Below are positions 52,559 to 60,579 of a stretch of 64,000 nucleotides of DNA, one piece after another (position 1 is the first letter of the stretch; every line of letters starts with the position of its first letter). The translations under genes and the position numbers were made by a program. The stretch lies in NCBI GenBank assembly GCA_902799245.1, contig CADBZY010000002.1:62001-126000 (forward strand), in the 5' to 3' direction. This DNA is from an uncultured Ruminococcus sp. (GTDB lineage Bacteria > Bacillota > Clostridia > Oscillospirales > Acutalibacteraceae). The notes beneath the pieces were generated by a model. The model saw nothing but the letters and a program-made list of their open reading frames with translations. It did no database searches and had not been told where the DNA came from.

Positions 52559-53239
52559 TCAGGAATCCTTTCTGCACTCCAAAACAACCACATGCTCATA
52601 ATAACCGGACTCAAACGGTTGGCTGTTACCCGCCGATTTGCCGGAGCTGCCAAATGAACGTTTTTTATAAAACATAAACTTCACATTTTTGAATTCAGCC
52701 TTTTGATAGGTAAGGGTGATTTTTTCATCATCCTCATCCAGAAAATCCGGAGAGCCAAGACTTTTCCTGACGAAATCCGGCGTTGTGCTTCTGTCGCATG
52801 TGATGGCGCCCGGAATCACGATCCTGCCAAAGTCTCCCACATTCGCGGAAACGCTGTGTATCTGCCCCTTGCAGCACATAATGGTATCTTTAGAATAATT
52901 GATAATCTCTGCTTTCAGACTGTGCTGTGCCTTTTTCATATAAACGCCGGTCAGATTGGTGTCGCCCGCAATCTTTTCGGTGGGATTTTTGAGTGCCCAG
53001 CCGTTGAGTTCAAATGCGTCGTAATGACACGGAAGCGAATACTCTTCTTCTCCGACAGAGAATGTAAAATGATACAGGGATGCTCTGCAATCCGACTGAG
53101 AAACGGTAAGAACTACAGGCGGAGCCGCGCTTTCTTCCGAATCTTCTTTTTTCTCACCCGGAAAAAAGAACATAGCAGCAATGAATACGATAGCCGCAGA
53201 CATTATCGCCGCAAGAATAAATGCTATGACGTTTCTCAT
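52559..53239 (-). CDS. Membrane-anchored hypothetical protein
   Basis: 226 residues. One N-terminal helix (about 5-27) anchors an extracellular domain that follows a short acidic linker. The domain is mixed strand/helix with LPCHYDAFELNGWALK, GDTNLTGVYMKKAQHSLKAEIINYSKD and TLTYQKAEFKNVKFMFYKKRSF; four cysteines could form disulfides. There is no lipobox. GGGAG precedes the ATG. I recognise no family. It is a single-gene unit with a terminator. The gap 52323-52558 otherwise holds only AT-rich DNA, probably the dprA promoter. Confidence 0.75.
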   Translation of the reverse strand: MRNVIAFILAAIMSAAIVFIAAMFFFPGEKKEDSEESAAPPVVLTVSQSDCRASLYHFTFSVGEEEYSLPCHYDAFELNGWALKNPTEKIAGDTNLTGVYMKKAQHSLKAEIINYSKDTIMCCKGQIHSVSANVGDFGRIVIPGAITCDRSTTPDFVRKSLGSPDFLDEDDEKITLTYQKAEFKNVKFMFYKKRSFGSSGKSAGNSQPFESGYYEHVVVLECRKDS

Positions 53240-53376
53240 TCCGACGCACTCCCTGCACTGTGTTTCCTAAAACAATCTATCAGTATTCTACTGCAATAAT
53301 AATGATTTGTCAACAATTTATTACTCGATATATCAAAAATCAATCACAGCTCACGCGAAATCGACACCGTATGCTA

Positions 53377-54177
53377 TTATTGTATATACCCACGCATCAT
53401 TTCCCACATGAGGATAGCGGCGGCTGTGGCGGCATTGAGAGATTCCGCGCGTCCGTTCATGGGAATTGTCACTTTTTCGGGGCAGGCTTCGATCAGATCG
53501 TCGGAAAGCCCGTTACCCTCGTTGCCGATACACATGATTGCGCCGCGGAAGAAGCGGATTTTCGTCACATCAGCTGCTCCGTCGCGGGGAACCGCCGCCA
53601 TGGGACGCATGTTTCTTCCGGCTGCCGCCGTCATATCAGCCGGCGCGTCGCCTGAGATAAATATCGGTATGCGGAACATAGCGCCCATTCCGGCGCGCAG
53701 CGCCTTTGGCGAGAAGCAGGACGCGCAGCCCTCCGTGAGAATGATGCCGTCCACGCCGAGCGCCTCGGCCGTGCGGAATATGGCGCCGACGTTGGAGGGA
53801 TCCTGCAGGTTTTCCAGCAGCACATATTGCCCGGTGACGCTGAGTTTATGCAGATCGTTCTCCACTACCGGCGAATGGGCGACGATGAAAACACCCTGTG
53901 TGTTCTCGGTGTCGCTGATTTTTTTGGCAATATCCTCGGTGATCTCATAAACCTCTTCCGATTTTTCGATAAGGACTTCCAGATAATCGGAGTATTTTTC
54001 CATGGCCGCCGCCGTACAGAACAGTTCATTGATCGTGACGCCGCTTTCGACAGCGTCGGCGCACAGTCTTGCCCCTTCGCAAATAATCAGCCCGGACTTG
54101 CGGCGCTCCCGCGCGCTGGTCATCAGCCTGACCGCACGCCGGACGGCGGAATTATCCTTTGAGGTGATTTTAATCAT
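53377..54177 (-). CDS. SpoU/TrmH-family RNA 2'-O-methyltransferase
   Basis: 266 residues. The N-terminal 95 residues form the substrate-binding domain (DNSAVRRAVRLMTSARERRKSGLIICEG), and the SPOUT domain has motif 1 LLENLQDPSNVGAIFRTAEALGVDG, motif 2 CIGNEGNGLS and motif 3 IPMNGRAESLNAATAAAILMWEM. Members methylate 23S rRNA (RlmB, TsnR) or tRNA; the exact nucleotide is unknown. AAGGGGATG precedes the ATG. It follows the rplT terminator on the same strand. Confidence 0.93.
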   Translation of the reverse strand: MIKITSKDNSAVRRAVRLMTSARERRKSGLIICEGARLCADAVESGVTINELFCTAAAMEKYSDYLEVLIEKSEEVYEITEDIAKKISDTENTQGVFIVAHSPVVENDLHKLSVTGQYVLLENLQDPSNVGAIFRTAEALGVDGIILTEGCASCFSPKALRAGMGAMFRIPIFISGDAPADMTAAAGRNMRPMAAVPRDGAADVTKIRFFRGAIMCIGNEGNGLSDDLIEACPEKVTIPMNGRAESLNAATAAAILMWEMMRGYIQ

Positions 54178-54209
54178 TGTCGGTCATCCCCTTTTTTTAC
54201 AACTTTACA

Positions 54210-54253
54210 ACAAAAAAGCCGCGCCCGAATGGTTTTGGTTTCGGTGCGCAGCC
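54210..54253 (-). terminator. Terminator of the infC-rpmI-rplT operon
   Basis: On the minus strand GGCTGCGCACCGA (54253-54241) pairs with TCGGGCGCGGC (54228-54218) with one mismatch and one G-U, followed by six T residues. Confidence 0.82.
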
Positions 54254-54279
54254 TTGATTAAAAAGTTGAATGAATGCAA

Positions 54280-54636
54280 TTACTTGCGTGCGTCCTTTGC
54301 GGTCTCCACCAGAGCGGTGAATGCCTTGGGATCGGCGATAGCGATCTCGGAGAGCATTTTTCTGTTGAGAGACACGCCGGCCTTCTTCAGACCGTCCATG
54401 AACTGCGAGTAGTTGATGCCGTTGAACTTGCAGGCGGCGGAGATTCTGGTGATCCACAGACGGCGGAAGTCGCGCTTCTTCTGTCTGCGGCCGACATAGG
54501 CATAATTGCCCGACTTCATAATGGCTTCCTTCGCCATCTTGAAGTGCTTGCTTCTTGCGCCCCAGTATCCCTTAGCGAGCTTTAATGTCTTTTTTCTTCT
54601 CTTGCGAGTGGCAAGAGCACCTTTTACACGTGCCAT
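54280..54636 (-). CDS. rplT: 50S ribosomal protein L20
   Basis: 118 residues. [29 protein letters not shown] at the start, [21 protein letters not shown] and [25 protein letters not shown] are near-consensus. L20 is an early 23S rRNA binder and represses its own operon by binding the leader or rpmI region. AGGAGG precedes the ATG. Third gene of infC-rpmI-rplT. Confidence 0.98.
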   Translation of the reverse strand: MARVKGALATRKRRKKTLKLAKGYWGARSKHFKMAKEAIMKSGNYAYVGRRQKKRDFRRLWITRISAACKFNGINYSQFMDGLKKAGVSLNRKMLSEIAIADPKAFTALVETAKDARK

Positions 54637-54691
54637 TTATATGTTACCTCCAATAATAGTCTTAATAATGATGCTTCCAAATCAACAAGGA

Positions 54692-54895
54692 TTATTTATA
54701 AGGAAGAAGTCTCTTGACCTGAGCTACATTGGTCTTGTCGGTAACCGCTACTTTTCTCAGGTTTCTCTTGCGCTTGGTGGATTTCTTGGAGCTGTTGAGC
54801 TTATGTCTCCTGTTTGTTTTGCTGTGCAGTACCTTGCCGTTCTTTGTGAGCTTGAAACGCTTCTTTGCACCGCTGTGTGTCTTGATCTTGGGCAT
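54692..54895 (-). CDS. rpmI: 50S ribosomal protein L35
   Basis: 67 residues from the ATG at 54895 (AAGGAGG nine bases upstream). PKIKTHSGAKKRFKLTKNGKV, RRHKLNSSKKSTKRKRNLRK and QVKRLLPYK are typical. Middle gene of infC-rpmI-rplT; it starts 25 bases after infC ends. Confidence 0.97.
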   Translation of the reverse strand: MPKIKTHSGAKKRFKLTKNGKVLHSKTNRRHKLNSSKKSTKRKRNLRKVAVTDKTNVAQVKRLLPYK

Positions 54896-54920
54896 TTGAA
54901 ATATCCTCCTTAATGTAATC

Positions 54921-55442
54921 TTATTTGTTGGGCTTAGCCGCAAGGAACATCATCATGCTGCGGCCTTCCAGCTTCGCAGGCTTTTCTACAACCGCTACAT
55001 CTGCCAGTGCCTCGGCGAACTTCTTCATGATAACAAGTCCGTGCTCCGGATGTCCCAGCTCACGTCCCTTGAATCGGATTGTTGCCTTGACCTTGTCGCC
55101 GCCCTGAACGAATTTAGCCGCCTGCTTGACCTTGGTATCAAAGTCGTGGGTGTCTATGCCCAGTGAAAGGCGAACCTCCTTGATATCAAACGTACGCTGA
55201 TTCTTTTTGGCTTCCTTTTCACGCTTCTGCTGTTCAAAACGGTATTTGCCGTAGTCCATGATTTTGCAGACGGGAGGAACTGCCTGTGGAGCGATCTTGA
55301 CCAGGTCAAGATTGGCCTCCGCCGCCTTATCGAGAGCTTCCGACGCGCTCATGATACCGAGCTGACTGCCGTCCGAACCGATGACGCGCACTTCCTTGTC
55401 ACGAATATCTTCGTTGATCTGCACCTGTTGTTCTTTGCTTAT
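54921..55442 (-). CDS. infC: Translation initiation factor IF-3 (apparent ATA start)
   Basis: 173 residues. IF-3 binds the 30S subunit and rejects non-canonical initiation. The N-domain (VNDGIR-like INEDIRDKEVRVIGSDGSQLGIM), the KIMDYGKYRFEQQKREKEAKKN linker and the C-domain (KVKATIRFKGRELGHPEHG) are complete. No ATG, GTG or usable TTG begins it. GGGGGTG lies seven bases before ATA (55442), which then reads M-SKEQQ, matching where B. subtilis infC starts at ATT. A TTG two codons earlier is only one base from that site. A rare start is the known device by which IF-3 limits its own synthesis. Confidence 0.92.
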   Translation of the reverse strand: MSKEQQVQINEDIRDKEVRVIGSDGSQLGIMSASEALDKAAEANLDLVKIAPQAVPPVCKIMDYGKYRFEQQKREKEAKKNQRTFDIKEVRLSLGIDTHDFDTKVKQAAKFVQGGDKVKATIRFKGRELGHPEHGLVIMKKFAEALADVAVVEKPAKLEGRSMMMFLAAKPNK

Positions 55443-55662
55443 GACCAAGCACCCCCAGATAAAATAATATTTTTGTACACAAAAAAGCACGGAGCAGGCC
55501 TTTTGCCGAACCCTCCGTGCCATTCTTTCATAGACAATGCGCAATACACAACGAGCCGCCCGAAATGAGCCGCTCAGAATGAAGCTGCCTTGAAAAATAT
55601 TGACCGACCGCCTACTGTAGAACGGAGGTGAGGGAGGCAAATGCCCCGGCTTCTTTATTGTC
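55443..55662 (-). promoter_or_regulatory. infC-rpmI-rplT leader with attenuator (L20-leader type)
   Basis: About 220 bases of untranslated leader run from the predicted start site to infC. Near its end GCACGGAG (55520-55513) pairs with CTCCGTGC (55494-55487), followed by six T residues (55486-55481): a clean intrinsic terminator inside the leader, about 40 bases before the infC ribosome site. In Firmicutes this operon is controlled by L20 through such attenuation, and the same is likely here. I could not verify the L20-binding fold by eye. Confidence 0.8.
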
Positions 55663-55668
55663 TGAATT

Positions 55669-55697
55669 AGTATAGCATACGTTTTTCGGAATGTCAA
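55669..55697 (-). promoter_or_regulatory. Predicted infC operon promoter
   Basis: On the minus strand TTGACA (55697-55692), 17-bp spacer, TATACT (55674-55669), just past the nitroreductase stop codon. Confidence 0.88.
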
Positions 55698-55708
55698 GTG
55701 TTTTTTCT

Positions 55709-56251
55709 TTAAATAAACCTCACGAACTCCCCAACGTCCTTCCGCTTGGGCGGATTCGGCTCCTGCGCGGGATAACCGATGGCAATGAGTGCGGACACTA
55801 CCCGGCTGTCGTCCAGCCCGATAATCCGTCCGACTTCCTTCTCGTCGAATATTCCCATGATGACCGAACCGACGCCGTAATTATGCGCCGCCAGACAGAA
55901 TGTCTGCGCCGCGATGCCGGCGTCGAACATCTGCCATTCGTTGCCCTTGCTTGTTGTAAAACTGCCGTCCGGCTCGTAGCCGCATATTCCTTTGATGGAT
56001 GTCAGAATCACCAGCGCAGCCGCGCCTTTGATGATGCCCGCGTTGTGCGCTCTGCCCATCACGCCTTCCTCGGCGATTTTTTCCATGACTTCGCGGCTGT
56101 CCACTGCCACATACCGCGGCGTCTGGCTGTTCTTCCATGTAGGAGCGAACCGCGCCGCGTCGATGATTTTTTCGATTGTCTCGCGGCTCACCTTTTCATC
56201 CGTGAATTGGCGCACGCTGCGGCGGGTTTTGATGCCTTCAATCAGTTCCAT
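55709..56251 (-). CDS. Nitroreductase-family flavoprotein
   Basis: 180 residues. IKTRRSVRQFTDEKVSRETIEKIIDAARFAPTWKNSQTPRY is the FMN-binding opening with the family Arg and Ser, GIAAQTFCLAAHNYGVGSVIMGIF the middle, and ALIAIGYPAQEPNPPKRK the closing part. These homodimeric FMN enzymes reduce nitro groups, flavins or quinones with NAD(P)H; the substrate is unknown. AAAGGAG precedes the ATG. It starts 19 bases after murC and is likely cotranscribed. Confidence 0.92.
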   Translation of the reverse strand: MELIEGIKTRRSVRQFTDEKVSRETIEKIIDAARFAPTWKNSQTPRYVAVDSREVMEKIAEEGVMGRAHNAGIIKGAAALVILTSIKGICGYEPDGSFTTSKGNEWQMFDAGIAAQTFCLAAHNYGVGSVIMGIFDEKEVGRIIGLDDSRVVSALIAIGYPAQEPNPPKRKDVGEFVRFI

Positions 56252-56270
56252 ATTTCTGTCAGCACTCCTT

Positions 56271-57665
56271 TCATCTTTCGTTCAGCTTGGCGCTCATGAG
56301 CTTGGCGCACTTGTAAACGTCGCCGCAGCCCATAGTGATGACCAGATCGCCTTCCTCGGCGTTGGCGAGAACGAAATCAGCCGCTTCCTCTAAGGTGTGC
56401 TCCAAATAGCAGCCCGGAATGAGCGCCTGCAGATCCTCGGATTTAATGCCGAGATCGTCCCATTCCCTGCCGCCCATGATGTCGGTCAGCACGACCTTGT
56501 CGGCAATCTGCAGCACATCGGCGAATTCCTGCATATGTGCCTTGGTGCGGGTGTAGGTGAAGGGCTGGAACACCGCCCAGACGCGCTTGTAATCCATCTC
56601 CTTGCAGGCGTGAAGCGTCGCTTCGATCTCTGTCGGATGATGCGCGTAGTCGTCGGCAATGGTGATACCGTTATGTACGGTATGTATTTCAAATCTTCTG
56701 CACGCACCGGAGAACATTCCCAGTCCCTTCTTCACGTCGTCGGGAGTCGCGCCGACGTAAATGGAAGCCGCCGCGGCCGCAAGAGCGTTGAGAACATTGT
56801 GCTCGCCGGGAACTTTCAATGAAATATCAGTCAATTTGTCGCCTTTATAAAACAAATCGAACTTCCAGAAACCGCCGCTTGCCTGCTGCACGTTGACCGC
56901 GTAATAATCGTTCCTGGGATCAAGACCGAAGGTAATGATCTTCGCCTTGGTTGTGTCAAGCGCTTTCATCGTGTTCCCGTCGTCGCCGTTGGCAATGACC
57001 ACACCGGTAGTCTGACCGGCAAACTGACGGAAGGAGGCGATAATGTTGTCGAGTGTGCCGAAATAGTCGAGATGGTCCGCGTCGATATTCAGAATGACCG
57101 CGACTTCGGGAGTGATCTGGAGGAAAGTGTCCACAAACTCACAGGCCTCACACACCATGCGGTCGCTCTTGCCGGCTCTGCCGTAGCCCTCGATCAACGC
57201 CAGCTTGCCGCCGATAACGACCGTCGGATCCAGCTGTCCCGCCATGAGGATGGTCGTGACCATGGAAGTGGTTGTGGTCTTGCCATGGGTGCCGGAGATG
57301 GCAATATCCCTCTTGTACCTGCGGCAGACCGCGCCCAAAAGCACCGAGCGCTCGATGGTCGGCACGCCGGATTCCAGCGCCGCGACCAGCTCGGGATTGT
57401 CCTTGGCGATGGCAGCGGAATAAACCACCAGTTCCGCGTCACCGATATTCTCGGCACGCTGACCGATGGCGACAGGAATGCCGAAGGAGCGCAGACGCTT
57501 GACGGTGTCGGAATTGTCGTCCACATCCGAGCCGGATATCTGCTTGCCGTCACCCCTGAGAATGTCCACCAACGGACACATTCCCGAGCCGCCTATGCCG
57601 ATGAAATGGATGCGGCTGACCTTATTCAAAAGTTCGTCGTATTCTCTGATAACCTTGCTTCTCAT
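56271..57665 (-). CDS. murC: UDP-N-acetylmuramate-L-alanine ligase
   Basis: 464 residues from the ATG at 57665 (AAAGGA 11 bases upstream; the ATG at 57674 is too close to it). MurC adds the first amino acid of the peptidoglycan stem. The N-terminal Rossmann motif is IHFIGIGGSGMCPL, the ATP loop GTHGKTTTTSMV, with NIDADHLDYFG and DYAHHPTEIEATL in the central and C-terminal domains. It lies apart from other mur genes, next to a nitroreductase. Confidence 0.97.
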   Translation of the reverse strand: MRSKVIREYDELLNKVSRIHFIGIGGSGMCPLVDILRGDGKQISGSDVDDNSDTVKRLRSFGIPVAIGQRAENIGDAELVVYSAAIAKDNPELVAALESGVPTIERSVLLGAVCRRYKRDIAISGTHGKTTTTSMVTTILMAGQLDPTVVIGGKLALIEGYGRAGKSDRMVCEACEFVDTFLQITPEVAVILNIDADHLDYFGTLDNIIASFRQFAGQTTGVVIANGDDGNTMKALDTTKAKIITFGLDPRNDYYAVNVQQASGGFWKFDLFYKGDKLTDISLKVPGEHNVLNALAAAAASIYVGATPDDVKKGLGMFSGACRRFEIHTVHNGITIADDYAHHPTEIEATLHACKEMDYKRVWAVFQPFTYTRTKAHMQEFADVLQIADKVVLTDIMGGREWDDLGIKSEDLQALIPGCYLEHTLEEAADFVLANAEEGDLVITMGCGDVYKCAKLMSAKLNER

Positions 57666-57724
57666 GTGTATCATATCCTTTGTGATTATTTCTGTACCCA
57701 AAGACAGTGCTGTCTGTAAAAGAT

Positions 57725-57753
57725 ATTTTACCACTTTTTTCCCGTCCTGTAAA
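57725..57753 (-). promoter_or_regulatory. Predicted murC promoter
   Basis: On the minus strand TTTACA (57753-57748), 17-bp spacer, TAAAAT (57730-57725), about 60 bases before the murC ATG. Confidence 0.68.
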
Positions 57754-57763
57754 GTGGTATTTG

Positions 57764-58189
57764 TTAAATATTCGCCGTATGACCCCTGGCCTTGCGGATG
57801 GCGAGGATAATGGTGCTGAGCATAATCGCCGGAATGGAAAGCAGATACCAGTACGCCCAGTATTCGGGGCATATCTGCCCCATGACATTGAGATATTTGT
57901 CGGAATAATCCCATACCATCATATTCAGCCGCACGTTAAGAAGCCACCCGACGGCAAATTCCACCCCTGTAACAGTAAAGCTGCAAAGTGAACACCGGCT
58001 CAAAAAATCAAGCCCGCCGCAACGTTCGTTGCAGATGTGAATCAGCAGCAGGCAGATTCCTCCCGTAACGGCCATCGTCCAGTGGGTTCTTCCGCGCCAT
58101 AGTATTTCGATAAAGCTGTACAAGGCCGCGCCGGTCAAAAACACGGCGGCGTATTCCTTTTGGTTGCTTGCCGTTTTCATATTGATCAA
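57764..58189 (-). CDS. PF06541-type putative ABC-transporter permease-like membrane protein (short)
   Basis: 141 residues; TTG start at 58189 with AAAGGA seven to eight bases upstream. About four helices. VEFAVGWLLNVRLNMMVWDYSDKYLNVMGQICPEYWAYWYLLSIPAI has the V-E-F-x-x-G...N...VWDYS...N-x-x-GQIC pattern of the family that includes the gene at 19289-20092, but without that protein's first helices and long charged tail. Function unknown; the database name implies transport that is not shown. Confidence 0.82.
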   Translation of the reverse strand: MINMKTASNQKEYAAVFLTGAALYSFIEILWRGRTHWTMAVTGGICLLLIHICNERCGGLDFLSRCSLCSFTVTGVEFAVGWLLNVRLNMMVWDYSDKYLNVMGQICPEYWAYWYLLSIPAIMLSTIILAIRKARGHTANI

Positions 58190-58277
58190 TCATCTATCCT
58201 TTCCGAATGATGGATTAACAATATTCTTCACCTGCCTGAAAAAAATTATCCGTTCCGGCAGAATGCAATTATTGGCG

Positions 58278-58317
58278 AAAAAAAAACCGCGCACCGACTT
58301 TGCCGGCCGATGCACGG
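58278..58317 (-). terminator. Terminator after the zinc-ribbon YIP1-like gene
   Basis: On the minus strand CCGTGCATCG pairs with CGGTGCGCGG (two or three G-U pairs), followed by nine T residues. Confidence 0.78.
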
Positions 58318-58349
58318 AGATCCTGAATGACAGTATTGCAAAATAAAAC

Positions 58350-59069
58350 TCACACGGAAACCGAAATGCCGAGAATAGCGGCGGTCGCGACGATCTGTGC
58401 GGCATTGCAGAAGACCCTGCCCCAGAACGACATCTCGCCGGTGGTTCTCTTGGCGTAGTCGTTGAACATGGTAATGCTGCCGAGCATTCCGACAAGCACA
58501 AACACCACCGACACGGTGAAGAGGAAGAAAGAGAAAACAAACGCCGCAAGGCTCATGATGGTCATGGGGAAGAAGCAGATGGTGACAGCCTTGAAGGTTT
58601 TGATCAGCGGCAGTCTTTTGCCCTCCAGCACCGAGAAGAGGTACTGTATGCCGGCAAACGCAGCGAGACAACCGGCCATTGAAAGCAGCGAGAAGAGGAA
58701 TATCTGGAGTCCTGAATTGTTGATGTCCTCAGAAATAAAGTTCGAAATCATAAACGAGTCAAGACCGGTCATCTTATTGATCGCCCAGTCAACGCCGTTG
58801 CTGAAAATCACCGAGGTTCCGAGCGCTGCAAATATCACGTTGACCACGCCGAATATGATCCACATAAAATGGCTTTTCGTCACGGCGTCCACCGCCTTGT
58901 GCGGCTCTTTGGAAAAGAAGGCCTTTGCGCAGTCAAATACGCCCATGCCCAGCTCCTTCACGTCGAATTTTTCTCCGCTTTGAGGAGAAGCTGTCACTGC
59001 GTCACAGTTCGGACAGGTGTTGTCAGGTCGGAGCAATGCTCCGCAGCGTGTACAAAATCTTGAATTCAT
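58350..59069 (-). CDS. Zinc-ribbon YIP1-like membrane protein
   Basis: 239 residues. A zinc ribbon at the N-terminus has Cys6, Cys9, Cys19 and Cys22. A 25-residue linker and an amphipathic segment (FDCAKAFFSKEPHKAVDAV) lead to five or six helices from about residue 68 to the end, in the layout of YIP1-family proteins. Such bacterial proteins are common in Clostridia and have no proven role. AAAGGAG precedes the ATG. It follows the solute-binding protein gene by about 40 bases and may be cotranscribed with it. Confidence 0.8.
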   Translation of the reverse strand: MNSRFCTRCGALLRPDNTCPNCDAVTASPQSGEKFDVKELGMGVFDCAKAFFSKEPHKAVDAVTKSHFMWIIFGVVNVIFAALGTSVIFSNGVDWAINKMTGLDSFMISNFISEDINNSGLQIFLFSLLSMAGCLAAFAGIQYLFSVLEGKRLPLIKTFKAVTICFFPMTIMSLAAFVFSFFLFTVSVVFVLVGMLGSITMFNDYAKRTTGEMSFWGRVFCNAAQIVATAAILGISVSV

Positions 59070-59107
59070 AATATATCTCTCCTTTGAAAAAATAGTAAAA
59101 GGCTATT

Positions 59108-60436
59108 TTAATCAACGCTTAATTCAGGAAAAGCGACGCTGACCGAGGTTTTGAAGTCACTCACCGCCTGGTCGGCCGTCTTAAGACCGCCGGCGCATTG
59201 GTTCATATAGGTGCAGAATATGCTTCCTATATCGCTGTCATAGGTTGTCATATTGGTCATGGATATTTCCTTTGCCGCGACAGAAAGCTGCTGGTAGTAA
59301 TTCTGGCCGCCTATGAAGGAATCCTCGAACTGGGGGTCGTATCTGACCTGAGAGACAATCTCGCTGCTTGCGGCAAATTCACCGGAGGTGCGGAAGTATC
59401 TGATCGACTGGTCGAGCCTGGTTGCATCGTCAGTGCAGCCGGTAAAGAGCGATATGAAATCGCCCGCCGCGTCTTTGTTTTTGCTTTCGCCGTAGGCAGC
59501 AAACCAGCTGCCGCCCCAGCAATAATCGGCGGGACCCGGCACCACAGCCCAGTCGCCATAGCTGCCTTCTCCCTTCATTTTGCCTCCGCAAGCTTTCTTC
59601 ATCACATACAGCATACAGATGCCGGACGAAAAATAGCCGAACACACTCTGCGTGTCGCTGATGCCCTGGAGCCACGCCTCTGACCACTGCTCCGCGGTGT
59701 ATATGAGGTGATCGCCTGCCATTTTTTGCATATAATCCACATACGCCTGCTTCCGCGGACTGAATACAAGTCTGCCGTCCCGTACCCACGGCTGACTATC
59801 CGAAGCAAGAAACGGCCGAAGCATATCCTCCTGTCCCGCGAGCATCCTGGTCTTGCCTTCGGAGGCTTCCGACACCTTTTTGGCGGTTGCGTAAAACCCG
59901 TCCCAATTGCTGATCATCGCCTGAATATCGTCGGGATTATCGGTGCCAAGATAGGCTTTCGCCATAGACCGGCGGTACATGAAGATGCCGGGATCCGCCT
60001 GCCAGCCGACTGCCTTGACATGGCCGTGAGAATCGGTGGCGGCCTGCGCCACATAGGGAAAATATCGCTCAATGGTGACTTCCAGACCGAGATCCGACAC
60101 ATCGGCGGTGAGATCGGACTCTATGTATTTCTTGATGTTGTCGGGCGAAAGCATGAACACGTCGGGAATATCCTCGCCGCTGTCGATTGCCTTCTGCAGC
60201 TCTTCGGCAAAATCCGCCGAATTGACGGCGCGGATGTTTGCCTCAAAGCTGAGGTCTAACGGCGTGGATTTGAGGAATTCCTCCAGCTCGGCGCGGTATT
60301 CATCGGAATAGACCCATACGATGATTTTGCTCTTGCCGCCGCAGGAACTGAGCACGGCCATCATCGAGAAAAGCATCGCCGCCGTCAGTACAAGAGATAT
60401 GATCCTTCGCAGGAATTTATTTCCGCCAAAAATCAA
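59108..60436 (-). CDS. Extracellular solute-binding lipoprotein (family 1)
   Basis: 442 residues. Signal peptide with lipobox VLSSC (Cys32) makes it a lipoprotein. The mature part has the bilobal family 1 layout: IIVWVYSDEYRAELEEFL at the start, IPDVFMLSPDNIKKYIES, a ligand-facing SNWDGFYATAKKVSEASEGK and GDWAVVPGPADYCWGGSWFAAYGES. These bind sugars or oligosaccharides for ABC importers. No permease or ATPase gene is near, so it is an orphan here. TTG start at 60436, AAGGAGAG seven bases upstream. Confidence 0.9.
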   Translation of the reverse strand: MIFGGNKFLRRIISLVLTAAMLFSMMAVLSSCGGKSKIIVWVYSDEYRAELEEFLKSTPLDLSFEANIRAVNSADFAEELQKAIDSGEDIPDVFMLSPDNIKKYIESDLTADVSDLGLEVTIERYFPYVAQAATDSHGHVKAVGWQADPGIFMYRRSMAKAYLGTDNPDDIQAMISNWDGFYATAKKVSEASEGKTRMLAGQEDMLRPFLASDSQPWVRDGRLVFSPRKQAYVDYMQKMAGDHLIYTAEQWSEAWLQGISDTQSVFGYFSSGICMLYVMKKACGGKMKGEGSYGDWAVVPGPADYCWGGSWFAAYGESKNKDAAGDFISLFTGCTDDATRLDQSIRYFRTSGEFAASSEIVSQVRYDPQFEDSFIGGQNYYQQLSVAAKEISMTNMTTYDSDIGSIFCTYMNQCAGGLKTADQAVSDFKTSVSVAFPELSVD

Positions 60437-60503
60437 ACGCTTCTCTCCTTTTCAGGGTAACAATATATTTGTTGATGGATTATGAGCTATTTCTCACAAA
60501 GCT

Positions 60504-60532
60504 ATTATATATCATATTCTTCTGATTTACAA
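60504..60532 (-). promoter_or_regulatory. Predicted promoter of the solute-binding protein gene
   Basis: On the minus strand TTGTAA (60532-60527), 17-bp spacer, TATAAT (60509-60504), divergent from ytvI. Confidence 0.75.
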
Positions 60533-60579
60533 GGTCTATTTTATGAAAAATTTCCAAAAAGAGACAGGAGCTTTCTGGT

